Positions 47,363-58,122 of a stretch of 64,000 nt of DNA are shown here, in pieces. This DNA is from Verpa conica (taxonomy: Eukaryota > Ascomycota > Pezizomycetes > Pezizales > Morchellaceae). Position 1 is the stretch's first letter, and each line of letters opens with the position of its first letter. The position numbers and the translations under genes were made by a program. The notes beneath the pieces are model-generated. The model did no database searches, was not told the origin of the DNA, and saw nothing but the letters and a program-made list of their open reading frames with translations. The DNA lies in the NCBI GenBank assembly GCA_033030425.1, contig JAUFSD010000018.1, positions 1,054,001-1,118,000 of the forward strand. Reading direction: 5' to 3'.

Positions 47363-49006
47363 CCCTTACGTCGGAAATATACTGGAGCAATAAATAAAGA
47401 GTATGTTCTTTTTTTTGTAATGATTGTAGGCCGTGAGGGGTGGGGGGTATAAAAATACGACTGAGGTTAGGGATATGCAAGGCAACAGAGTAGCAGAGGT
47501 TGTGTAACAGTAGGGTTAGGGATATGCATCTAATCATTGCAATGCCACTTGCTTGGCAGGTATCTTTTCAGAATCTAGTGACTCTCATAATTCCACAAAG
47601 TCAAACCTTAAGCTAGCCCCAGGTAGCAGAGACGCCCCAACTGGAACTATTGGACATTCCCTTCAAACACAGGAAAATACAGAAATAGCATCTCAATGCC
47701 ATCAATGTAGAGCATATCTTAAACACTGGTATTCAGTACCTAGCGGGAAATGTAAAACGTCCCAGCGGAAAAGGCAGCAAAGTCAACCGTGAGCGAGTCT
47801 ACAGAAAATAAACAGTCAACAAAGCAAGTATCATTAACCTTGAAGAGTGAGTCTCGATGATCCCTGTAGTGGTGAGATAGAGTGGTGAGATAGATGCCTC
47901 AAGGCCAGCGTTGAGGATGTCCGCACCCCAAACACGGTACTCTCCGGATCCACTCATGTTGCAAGATATGTTGACGCTGATATATAGGAACTTCTTTACG
48001 CTGAGTAAAACCTGTGTAGTTCTATTATGGTACTCGGTGGTTCATGTCTAGAATTTTTCAGCTATAGATATTACACCGGGTGCTTAAAGGTGTTTGATCA
48101 TTGACTTGTAGTTCACAGTTACTGGGTTATGAATGCCGGGTAACATTATATGAAATAAATCTGTTTATTGCCTAGTTGTGACATGTTAAGCCTAACCAGC
48201 GGCGATTTGTAACGGTTTGCCGAATCTTTATTTCTAAGAGGACTGGGTAGTATAGAAGTGTCTTGCTGGATATCTAGTATTATGATGCCACTAGGTATCC
48301 CAGCACGACCCTTAAGCTCTGGAGGTAGTTTACTATGGCATAACGCACAATTATCACTGTGCTATCGTACATGTGGTTATACACTGCTAATGTTGAAGTG
48401 ATGGTGATGTATAGATGTTATTCTGGATTTATAATCTAGAGGGATGGTAGGGCTAGCTTTGAGGTTCTTACCTACGCAGTGAGCATATACCTGAAATGTC
48501 TCATCACCATCGTGGCCTGTAATCGAATCGTATATGTAGAGCTAGCTGATGTAATGGCAGCAGCTAATTAAAACCAGTCCAACCTACCTAATGTAGAAAT
48601 AATAGATAAATAATTGTGAGATACTATCCATTCACCGGATACAATTTCCAGAGTTAGAAGAATATTTAGTTAAGCTGCTTGCCCCTCTACTAGATCGAAG
48701 CCTTAATCCACCGCCCAGTGAATTGAAAGTCATTGTAGAAAATCGCGACAGGATGATGCCTGGTATAAGTCTCACGAGGGCTTTGACTTCAAGCTGATTG
48801 TGTCTCTCAAGAATTTCAAGATCACCAGAGTTATACCGAACCCTCAAACGTGCATGATATTCCCGTATCGTTGCAATTCTAGAGCTAGACGCCCGATTAC
48901 CACCTCAAAGTAGGGACCTGGGTCTGAAGGTGTTAGTAAACTATTAAGCAGCCACCTTTGTCCTTTGTCTTCCTTCACTCCCCAAAAAAACACCCCATCC
49001 ACATCA
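47363..49006. other. Intergenic, upstream of kinase-ankyrin gene; telomere-like repeats
   Basis: A 15-bp direct repeat GGTTAGGGATATGCA occurs at 47465-47479 and 47514-47528, about 100-165 bp upstream of the kinase start; the second copy lies in TAGGGTTAGGG, a telobox-like motif. Near 47957, on the minus strand, a short open start (MSGSGEYRVWGADILNAG) could be an orphan first exon. The stretch 48649-48795 on the plus strand is open (ELEEYLVKLLAPLLDRSL) but matches nothing I know. Confidence 0.45.
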
Positions 49007-49573
49007 ATGAAGCTTCTCAATCTACCACCCGGGCTGGTCATTGGCATTTCTCATAACTTCGGTCGTCATTCTCTAAACATATTCGTCAAGACCACGCGGT
49101 GCCTCTATAAACTCCTCACCCTCGTCCTCAATGAACGGATACTCCCCATTCTCGATGAAGTCCTCCTCTAGGCATCTGAGCACAACTCTCTCCCCGCAGC
49201 CAAATTAGCCCTCTCTCATGGAGCCCACGTCTCCTGCTGCAACAAGTCCCAGCGCACTCCCCTGCACCTCGCTGCGCTGCACAAAAACCACCCAATAGCC
49301 AGTCTACTCATGTCTGCGGGTGCCGAAATAGAAAACCTGAACTGGAGCGGGCGCACACCCCTACACTATGCATCACACAGCGGGTGTGTGGAGATTATAC
49401 GTCTTCTCCTGGATGCAGGTGCCGGAATGGAGCTGAAGGACTGTGAAGACTTTAAGCCGCTCCAAACTGCTGGCCGCTATGGTCGTGGTGAAGTAGTCAG
49501 TGTCTTGATAGAGGGAAAGGCACATGTCAACGATGGATATAATATCAATGATTATATGACAGAATTTCGTTGA
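49007..49573 (+). pseudogene. F-box/ankyrin pseudogene with a single in-frame stop
   Basis: Open from ATG 49007 in one frame to TGA at 49571-49573, except for TAG at 49169-49171. The first 54 codons resemble an F-box-like start (MKLLNLPPGLVIGISHNF, FVKTTRCLYKLL). Past the stop, ASEHNSLPAAKLALSHGA and then RTPLHLAALHKNHPIASLLM and RTPLHYASHSGCVEIIRLLL are ankyrin repeats. Aligned with the intact gene at 39960-41657 (VLHWASEKG), the stop stands where a Trp codon is expected (VLL*ASEHN), so TGG to TAG is the likely change. The protein would also be short (188 codons) against its relative. Readthrough or a further intron cannot be fully excluded. Confidence 0.72.
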
Positions 49574-51514
49574 GGTGGTGCTATTTCTGGTAACTTAATG
49601 TGACTTTAAAACTATAGAACGGTGATCTCACTCTATTCGCAATTCCTATCCTAAAAACTATGCCGATCTCTATGAATCTTGTCTCAAGAGGTTTAGATTT
49701 TACTCGGTGATATAGCCAAGGATACTCTCCTACAATACACGACTTACGATAGCATAGGACTGGTAATCCGAATTTTTTATTCCGGTGGCCCGTACCTCCA
49801 TCTCCACATACAAACCACTACAGGTAGCAAATAATAACAGACTATTTCATTAACTAGATGTAGATATACAGATTATTTTTATGAGAGGTGTCTAGCAGTG
49901 CTCGTATAGACCTCTAATACGTTACAAATCAGATTTTGTTGATAGTTATATAAAATCTATTTTCATCTTCCCAATCAATAAAAGTGACTAGAAGATCTTC
50001 TAGCACATACTAAAGTGCGCAACCACGCCTAAAAACCACATAATACACACTACTCGTTGTTGATAGGAGACTTGTATAGAGGTGGGGCCTAAAACTCTTT
50101 GTCAGTGAATGATCGCTGCAGCAATACTCTCGAAATACTTACTTGTTTCAATAATAGATAGTAGGATAGCGCGCTATCTGGCATTCTGATATTCTTCTTT
50201 GCCCTTAATGTGTAGAAAGATTCTCTTGGAATAATCTTTGGCCTGTTGATAGTTTAATTGGCCGTCAATGCAAACATGCAAACTATAGCATGAATCATCG
50301 TTTATACTACGTTGAACGTATCTTGGGCGTTCCGAACAGCATTATAGGAATGTTCTAAACCTTCGGCACAAAGCACCTAGACCTGTCACTAGATGAAACG
50401 AGTTGGCTAAATGAGACCCTCATCCCTAATAGTACGCTCTGGTCCGGAGACAACCATCTAGAGTGTGGCTCGATTAATCTGTTCGGTACTATGTGTCCTC
50501 CTATAGGTTAATTAGCCTTATGTAGTTATAGAGAGTGTTCCCATAGAAACCTTCGAATGTATCTGCATGATACGCGTGACCTCCATTGTTGAGTCGTATT
50601 CACATGGTTCTTTAGGCTTCAATAAGCTACCCGGAAAATTCTTAATAAAGATATATATATAATCCTTATTTCTTTTGCTGACATCGCAAATACACAATGC
50701 ATGTCTATTCTGTCCTGTTGTTTAATGAACGTGATCCTCGCTCCACCTCTTATTGCCAGAAGTGTGCGGATACCTGAAAATCGTCTCTAACCCAAGATGA
50801 GCGTCAGCGAGAATCCCAATCTCAAAAAAAGATAATTGATTGATAGCTCACGTACTTTCATCCTATAGCATGTGTAAACCGCCACCTGTTCTAATGTTTC
50901 ACGGCCCCTGTATGGGCTACCTTGCTTTGACATCGTGGAGTATTCTCTGCTTTAGTGGGTCCTTCTCAAAGTAAAGGAAATTAACTCTGTTTAGAGATGA
51001 GAAATGGTCTCTGAATGAGTTTTCCTAGAGCGAGAATAGGGGTGGCCTAATGAGATGGTACAGCATAATCGCCCTATAATCAAGGGAATGAGAGGATATA
51101 GCTATATAAGAACCCTCTTATAGAAAACAATAGTTGTTTGGTGATGGGAGATATTTCAGGGCTGAAGTAAAAAGAGGCATGAAATGCTCGTTCTAAGCCG
51201 CAACAGATTGGTATATTCTTAGCACCCTTGATAAGAGTATTCCCTATAGGAATATGTCGACGAGTAAAAATCGTACACTTATACGGTGATATGCTGTGAA
51301 AGAACTTTATGTTATGGGAGAGCACGGAATACTTGACAGGAGATGCAAGGGGGCACAGAATATGAATGACCTATACCCCAATGATAACGTCTATTAGCAT
51401 AAACTTATTTCTAATACCTCTTCTCTTTTAAACTCTATGGTAAACGAAATATATGCATCATTAGACATATAAGAGGATAGCTTCAGGTCTAGGCACACTT
51501 ACAACACCTTAAGC
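49574..51514. other. Intergenic, no gene seen
   Basis: AT-rich, no frame with motifs. A 12-base match to the end of the 11116-11259 element (ATCGCCCTATAA) lies near 51070, without a recognisable second end. Confidence 0.45.
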
Positions 51515-51673
51515 CTAGATGTATTGTATATATAAAGGGAAATAGAGCCCTATATTCGCCGTCTTCTCAATCTTCGTCACATACGCATTGAAACGCTCAT
51601 TGATGTCATCGAATGTGCTCTCCAGCGGGCTCGATAGCTGCTTAAAAAATACCCGGGCCGATATATACGACAT
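51515..51673 (-). pseudogene. Short fragment resembling the N-terminus of a fungal NACHT/ankyrin-type protein
   Basis: An ATG at 51673 opens 52 codons ending at TAG 51515-51517: MSYISARVFFKQLSSPLEST, then FDDINERFNAYVTKIEKTAN. The block SPL-x-ST-F-x-x-I-x-E-R-F with a following basic/acidic helix is like the helical segment common near the N-terminus of fungal STAND (NACHT) proteins. Nothing downstream continues it; the last residues are AT-rich and probably not coding. Likely a relic, but the match is from memory of a general pattern. Confidence 0.3.
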
Positions 51674-53346
51674 GATAGTGAAGTTGGATATGTACTTTCG
51701 TTTTCGTAGTGGGGTTGAATATACTAAATGAGAGTGATTGCTTCTACTCAGTTGGGGTTTGTGAGCTGATGGTGTAGATGACGTGAAGAAATGTCACGAA
51801 TTTTCTTTGTTTGTCCTTGAGCAGGTGTGGCCCTGGTACGTCATTTGCCACTCCTACTTACCGTCTCGCTCTGCACTGGAAATCACAATTAGACCTGTAG
51901 GCTGCCGCTCAGATACATGATCTGATCCCGGAATCTTACGTAGATAGAAACTCATGATCTAACAGGCAGAATATGACCTATCTGTCTCCTAATATGCACT
52001 AGAATAGTAATTTCCATTCACAAAAAGCTCTTTACAATATGCTATATCCAACCATGCAAGATAATCTCACGCTCTAATATAAAAACCTGGCTTGCATCTA
52101 CAAGTATTTAGTCGGAAGAACTACATGTAGCTGCTTAGTGCTCCAAGGCTCTTAGCGCAATCCCAGGCAGAAAGACACAAGACAAAAGGGAGAAAAGTGT
52201 GTATATTTCTAAGTAGATACCTACTGAAACATACTTGGAGAGAAAAGAAAGAAACAATCAACGTACGCAAGGGTGAAATCTTCGTTAAATATCGAAACCA
52301 TATAAGAAATCCAAATATATAGGTAAATGCTTGCGAGTCATATTTCATGACTTACTCATATCAATACTCGAAGGGGAAATTATAAGTCTACAGTCCATAA
52401 CTCAACCTTACGTTACGAGGTTAAGGTTGAGTTACAAGTTTGAACGAGCTTGTATGAAATTATAAAGGATTTTAGAGCATCTATTTGTAATTCATAAACC
52501 TTCCTAGAAATTGAAACAGGCCTAAGATAAAGCTAAACCATACTTTCTCTATATACGGTATCTTACTTATGGTGCGGCATGCTTTTACGTACTTTTCAAG
52601 CAGAGAGAAATCGTAAAAGTATTGTCCATACCTTGTGTCTTATCCTTAGGCTGTTGCATTCTATGGTTCTAAAATATAGAATGAACTTGAAAAATCTATA
52701 CACACTTGGTCCTTGATTAGTTTTACAGAGATTTTAAAATGCCATTTGTCGAATCTCACGGATATTGAGGGCTGCCACGAACTTCACTAGGAATTTTTAA
52801 ACAATAAAATCTACTGTGCGTGTAATTAGTAGTTCTGTTGGTGCCCTTAGTAATCTATTGGTTATGTCATATTTCCACAATCTCATTACCTCTTTGTTTG
52901 CTGCATAGCCTAGGTTAATTTCACTCAATAATATTCTACTCGACTGTGGATTATAGGTCGTATTCATCCCATGAAATTCTACAAAAATACCCATACCATA
53001 TTTTCTAGAATATAAAATCTTATTTCCACATTTAATTAGAACCACACATCCGCATCTACAACTATTTCCCACGATATACCTCCCCTCTCATTCGAGCTTA
53101 AAAAAAACTTCTAACAAATACCCCTAGCGAAATGTACCCTTGTGCTCCCATAAAGCCTACCCTACTCCACCAATCATTGACCCCGCCACTCTTCAACACT
53201 CAGAAACCCCATCAATAGATACATCGACAACGCCACCCCAAAAACCAGGATCCCAAAAGAAATAAGACAAACCACAACCACACCAAACCCCACAAAAAAA
53301 ACACCTCCCCCCTCATATTCTAAATACAACCCCTTTGCATCGGTGA
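51674..53346. other. Intergenic with one strong hairpin
   Basis: A perfect 13-bp inverted repeat TAACTCAACCTTA (52398-52410) and TAAGGTTGAGTTA (52422-52434) with an 11-nt loop. The rest is AT-rich. An open frame at 52797-53072 (minus) lacks an upstream ATG and is preceded by an in-frame stop, so I did not call it. Confidence 0.45.
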
Positions 53347-53672
53347 TCTCCCGGAGGTACCGTTCAGGAGAGGGACTTCGTTTACGAGATTCATACGGCG
53401 ATACTAGCCGATTTTGGAAAAGCGAAAGGCCTTTTTTTCAATCGTATCGATGGCGTTGAATCTCAGCCCCCCATCCCTCGTCGATCCAGATCGTACGTTG
53501 TTGTATACCCGGGGAGGACGACGAGGTGTCTCTTAGTGGGTACTTTGAGGGGAAGAGGATGATCGGGGAGTTATCATTTTTGGGGGATAAGCCGATTCAA
53601 GAGCCAGAGGGTGAACTCCCTTGGGATAAGATGGAATTCGATGAGTTGGTTATAGATTTAGGAGCTGAATGA
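53347..53672 (+). pseudogene. Frameshifted relic of an unknown coding sequence
   Basis: From 53347 the frame reads SPGGTVQERDFVYEIHTAIL, ADFGKAKGLFFNRIDGVE and SQPPIPRRSRSYVVVYPG. Near 53515 the sense continues one frame over as EDDEVSLSGYFEGKRMIGEL to DKMEFDELVIDLGAE and TGA at 53670-53672. Both parts have coding-like composition and stop exactly where the other takes over. There is no ATG at the 5' end. No family recognised. Confidence 0.45.
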
Positions 53673-56466
53673 GCTGATGGAGAGTAAAAGGTAGTTTATT
53701 TTAGCCGGCTGTTGTCGTGGAGCTTAGTGTTTACTATTTTTGAGGTTTTTTTTTCACTCGTCTGTAATTAAAGGTCTTTTTTTGTTTCTCAAAAAAAAAA
53801 TTTATGGTGTTTTTGTGCCAACGCACGATGTACTACTGATTAATCTTTTTTTTTAAAACTCCCTACATGTAGTTTTAGTTACGTACAGCATCGAACATAG
53901 GGCTTTAATATACCCTCAGTTATTTCCCTCTTGATTACTCCAATAGATTCAACAGATCGGATCTATAATCATTTCCAACCAACCCGATCGTGCCACCCCC
54001 CCCCCCCCCACACACACTCCTTCATGTGATTACGCCTTTACCCCCCTTACTTACGCCACGATTGCAACGAGTGATATGCCATGATTATCGATTATCCGTA
54101 TCCAACCCTTACCATCTTAGAGTACATCATCGATCCTTCTAATGAAACAAACAGCTTCTCTCTCCTCCCCGCACCCTCCCTGCAGCGGGGAGAGCCAAAT
54201 CAGCACGTAGCACAAAATCGCCCAACGTTCAACCTCATCACCCGCGATCTTAGCTATGTAGCTAGCACCTAGTTCTCTCCCCTCCCTCCCCCTCCTCCCC
54301 CAGACAAAAAAAAAAAGACCAACGCATGGGGAAGCGGCCCCTCCTTTTTCTTTCTTTTCTCCTCTTTAAATCTACACTTCGATCTATTAAAAAAAAATGA
54401 ATCTCGATGTTTTTTTTTTTCGTTTTTATGTTTTTTATATTTTACTTTTCTTACTCCGGTTATGCAGTAAAAAAAAAAAAAATAAGAAACTGAGGCATGT
54501 TCTTCTGCAAGCCACCACCAACCACCACTTCCTCCCCTTGCACAAACACTTAGCGAGATGCTTGTCTCAACGCTTCTTCTAAGAAAAAGAAGAAACAGAA
54601 AAAAACAAAAAAAACAAAAAACAAAACCTTATCAGTCTGTATCTTAGAAGGAGGGGTGAAGAGTAAAGTGGAAAGAACAACTAGCTGTTGCATAGAACAC
54701 ACGTACCATGTGTGCTGCGAATCGGATCTTGCTCTAAAAAAAGGCCCAAAACAACCCCTCTCACACACAATCACACACACTCTCTGTCGTGCAACAAAGT
54801 GGGGCTGAGGTTGAAAAGCTTAAATCTTTCCCTACCCCACTAATCCCCCTCCCCCCCTCCACAACACCGGGGTTGTACAGCACCTGGTAGATTCGCATCT
54901 CGTTTCGGGAGACGACTAACCCTCCCCTCCCCCACGAAAACAAACTACGCTCATCTCTCGGCGCTCGCTGTTCGGATGAGAACATATATCACATCTGGTA
55001 GGGCAGGACAAGAAGTAATACAATCACACCCACCATCCATCCATCCATCCATCCATCCCTATGGTGACTCCTCTTTAAAGGCACACGTGGGGAGTAATGT
55101 GTTGTTTACTGGAGAAAAAAAAAGGAAAAGGAAAGAAGAAAAGAAGAAAAGAAGAAAAAAAGTTAGCCTTGTACGTTATCCGCGGCTCAGTTACATTACT
55201 ATGCCATTAGACGGGGATCACCGCCCCCAAATAGTTAAATATCACATTAGGGAAACAATATGTAGACGTCACCAAACCTCAAACATCATTTCAAAGCCCG
55301 TTCGCAAGAGTCGTCTCCGTGGTCATCATCATCGTCGTCGTTTACCGTTGTCGTTGTCGGGAATGAAAAGAACCAAAAACTCGATATCACATTAATTCGG
55401 TAGTACTGATAAGTAAACACGATAAACAAAGTACCGTACGTACGGTTGCTCTGTACATAACAACTCTACCGTTATTCCCGGACAACCACGACCCCGTACT
55501 CATAATCTAATATATCCGGTAGTACTTTAAGGAGGTTCTATGATATCATTAACAGTACTCCGCATTTCGCATTTACCGCTTTCAGTTTTTTTTTCCCACC
55601 CCCTTTTTTTATTCGTCGTATTACAGTGGATCTCTTTGTGGTCCCGCGGTTTATTTACCCTCCACCCCCCTCGTACTAGCACTGCGCACGAAATTTTTTC
55701 TCCTTTCACCCCTCGCTAGATACTTAGGGAATGAGAGATGGATGTGATACACCCGGTACTGATGTGCTATGATATCATGCAAGCCGATGAGCCTCAAGTA
55801 TCGTCCGTTTATTCTCCCCCCCCCTCCCCCCGCAACACGGTAAAAGAACCGTTGAAATTCGCCACTCCACATGCCGTTCAATCACCGGCTCCCTTTTAGG
55901 GCAGGTATAAACAACAAACTGGAATATCGTGTATCAGGCAGTATGATATCATGGCTAACGTACCCCAGTTTCAAGTACCGAATATCGTTTTGTCCCCTCC
56001 GGCACGCGTTCTTCGCATTCTCGTGAACTTTCATCGTCCCATCCCAATTGATTACCCCGCCCGCCAGTCTACCCGTCCCCTGTACGATATCTTATCTCAA
56101 AACAAAAGTAACTTAAGAAAAAAAGTAAATAACACGACCGCAAGCGAGCAAGTAAGTAAGCAAGCAAGCACGCGAGATCAAAAAAGCCTAACAACCCCTG
56201 TAACAATAATAACCCGATAATGACCTGCAGTACATATGAAAAGTCCATGCATACAATATCAACATCAACCGTACATAGACTTTCACCAACCATTTTCAAT
56301 GCTAATGCCCAATATCAATGTCCGTTCCCGTTCCCCATGCGTTTCGGTGATGCAGGTTAACGATACAATTGATTCGCCGTCGCCAATTCATAACCCCTCC
56401 TCCCGTAATCAGCTAATACATATTCCGCCTTTCTGTATCAACATCTAATCCTCTCACATGAGCAAA
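53673..56466. other. Intergenic, homopolymer- and repeat-rich
   Basis: Long A and T runs (53810, 54410-54420, 54470, 54600), a C run (53997-54009), CCAT repeats (55035-55060) and several ATGATATCAT or GATATCAT palindromes (near 55539, 55769 and 55944). Frames here (for example 55951-56220) have no motifs and are not called. Confidence 0.5.
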
Positions 56467-58122
56467 TCACGTTTTCCACCCCCTCCTTGCCCCAATCTCC
56501 CTTCCCTTAGCACTCCTATAATCCTCATACCCCCCCTGCCCACCTACCCCCTGTTCTCCATCAGCCTGCTGCTGCTGCTGCACCGGCTGTGGCATTGGGG
56601 GAAACCCCTGTTGTTGCTGAGGCCATTGATATCCCCCTACTCCCGCATACCCATACCCCTGGAACTGCTGTTGTTGCATCATCTGATGAAACCCTGGGGG
56701 AGGTGGTGGAGGCGGCCAAGGATACTGCTGCTGAGGGTATCCATACGGCGGCATTGGTGGTGGGGGAGGAAACCCCTGAGGGGGATAGTGCTGCTGCTGT
56801 TGCTGCTGCTGGGGAAGTTCGGGTGGGTAATTAAGGTGCTGTTGCTGTTGCTGGGGGGGAGGCGGAGGGGGGATGCCCTGCAGCGGTTGCGACTGCCCGA
56901 ATGAGGGACGAGCAGGGGACCGACTGCGGGAACGCGATGAGGGAGATCTACTCCTCGACTCGCGATACCGCCTTTGGCCACCGGATCGAGATCGAGATCG
57001 GGAACGGGATCGCGAGTAAGAGCCGCTCCTTTCACTATCAGAGTAACTACCTCTTCTGCGCCCTCTATCCCTATCCCTGCCCTCTGATCGATTACTTTTT
57101 CCCTCCATTGCCGCGCGCTTCTTCATCTTCATTTTTTCGCAAAAGCTGCGACTCCATCCGTAGTAGCCTTCGCCATCGCCGGCACCACCCAATAGGCCAC
57201 CGACTGCATCTGGGTCCCCAGCGCCAATGTCTGCGCCGGTAAACATCCCCTCCACAGATGCGAGAAAGTCCTTTACTGCTACTGCAAGGGGCTCGTTAGG
57301 GGTGAGGGTGGAGAATTGAATAGGCTTGACTAGACGAGGGTTGATTGGAGTTGGAGAGTTGGGCATAAGATGCGGGAGGATATTTGCTGCAGGCAAATCG
57401 TAAAACGGGAGCGATGGATCTCCATGGAAAGGCGGCAGAAGAAGTGGGCGCCCTGCCGCTGGTTTCTCACGGGGAGAAGATGAGGGCTTGGTTCCCGCTG
57501 CTGCATCCCGAACGGAGGCGAGGAGTTCGGTGATGAAGGCGCTGGGGTAGTATGACCGGGTTGACCATAGGTCGAGAAGCCGCTCTATCTTGGCAAGTTG
57601 TTTGATAGCGCCGGGAGTTACGGCTGCGGTGAAGAGATCTTTGAGAAACGGTTTAAACTCCTCTGGGAATGTTGGGGACGGCTCATTGCAACTCGTATGA
57701 TGCAATATATCGTTGACAAGGTATAGTACATGCAACCTCTGCCTCCTTGGGCTCGGATTCGGTCCAGAAGGGGGTTTGGTGAGTGATGGTGACAGGGCGA
57801 CCAAGTACTTTCCGAGCAGGATGACCCTAGCCCGAGATGTCACGTAGCGTAGAATCCATCGTTTACAGTTCTTGAGGAAGAGTGATGACCCGGTTAGTCT
57901 TGATATGACAGAAAAACAACCACCCGAAGCGAAGAGAGGGGGTTTAGGATATTAGGTGTTTGTATCAACCTGGATGTTTGATGGGGAGCAGATTGTAAGA
58001 GCCTTGTTTAGCAGGGTGTGAAAGAAGGTGATCTGGTCTAATGGTACGGGCGTTGGGTCCGGGCGTAGAAGGCCACCGCGGAGGGAAGCACGGGCGATTG
58101 AGACAGCAACAGCAGCAGCCAT
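56467..58122 (-). CDS. CID (RPR) domain protein with RS and poly-Gln/Pro tail
   Basis: Exons 58122-57970 and 57870-56467 join in phase (99-nt intron) to 518 aa. The N-terminal 150 residues are a CID/RPR domain: QNCKRWILRYVTSRARVILL at the exon joint, GKYLVALSPSL, RRQRLHVLYLVNDILHH, and FKPFLKDLFTAAV with a following helix. CID domains bind the phosphorylated RNA polymerase II tail and couple transcription to 3'-end formation or splicing. The middle is less ordered; then comes an RS region (SGSYSRSRSRSRSRSGG) and a long Pro/Gln/Tyr/Gly tail with poly-Q and PPPP runs. The order CID, RS, Pro/Gln-rich resembles animal CHERP/SR140-type splicing factors and their fungal counterparts. Nuclear location is inferred. 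The start at 58122 begins MAAAVAVSIARAS. Confidence 0.85.

Noticed and set aside
47553..47792. 79-residue plus frame with CHQC...K-rich tail
   Set aside because: No ATG and no continuation; cysteine pair alone is not evidence for a zinc finger.
48632..49047. Minus-strand frames and a plus-strand frame next to the ankyrin pseudogene
   Set aside because: Both strands give protein-like text and neither matches a known family, so coding status cannot be decided.
52797..53072. 91-residue minus-strand frame with cysteines (CRCGCVVLIKCG)
   Set aside because: Only a GTG opens it, an in-frame TGA lies just upstream, and the region is AT-rich. No family recognised.
54001..54009. C run and other homopolymers as possible assembly errors or CRISPR/array-like repeats
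   Set aside because: Simple homopolymers only; no spaced repeats of array type anywhere in the window, and none is expected in a fungal nucleus.
55951..56220. 89-residue plus frame (MANVPQFQVPNIVLSPP...)
   Set aside because: It lies in a repeat-rich spacer, ends in low-complexity text and has no domain; likely chance.
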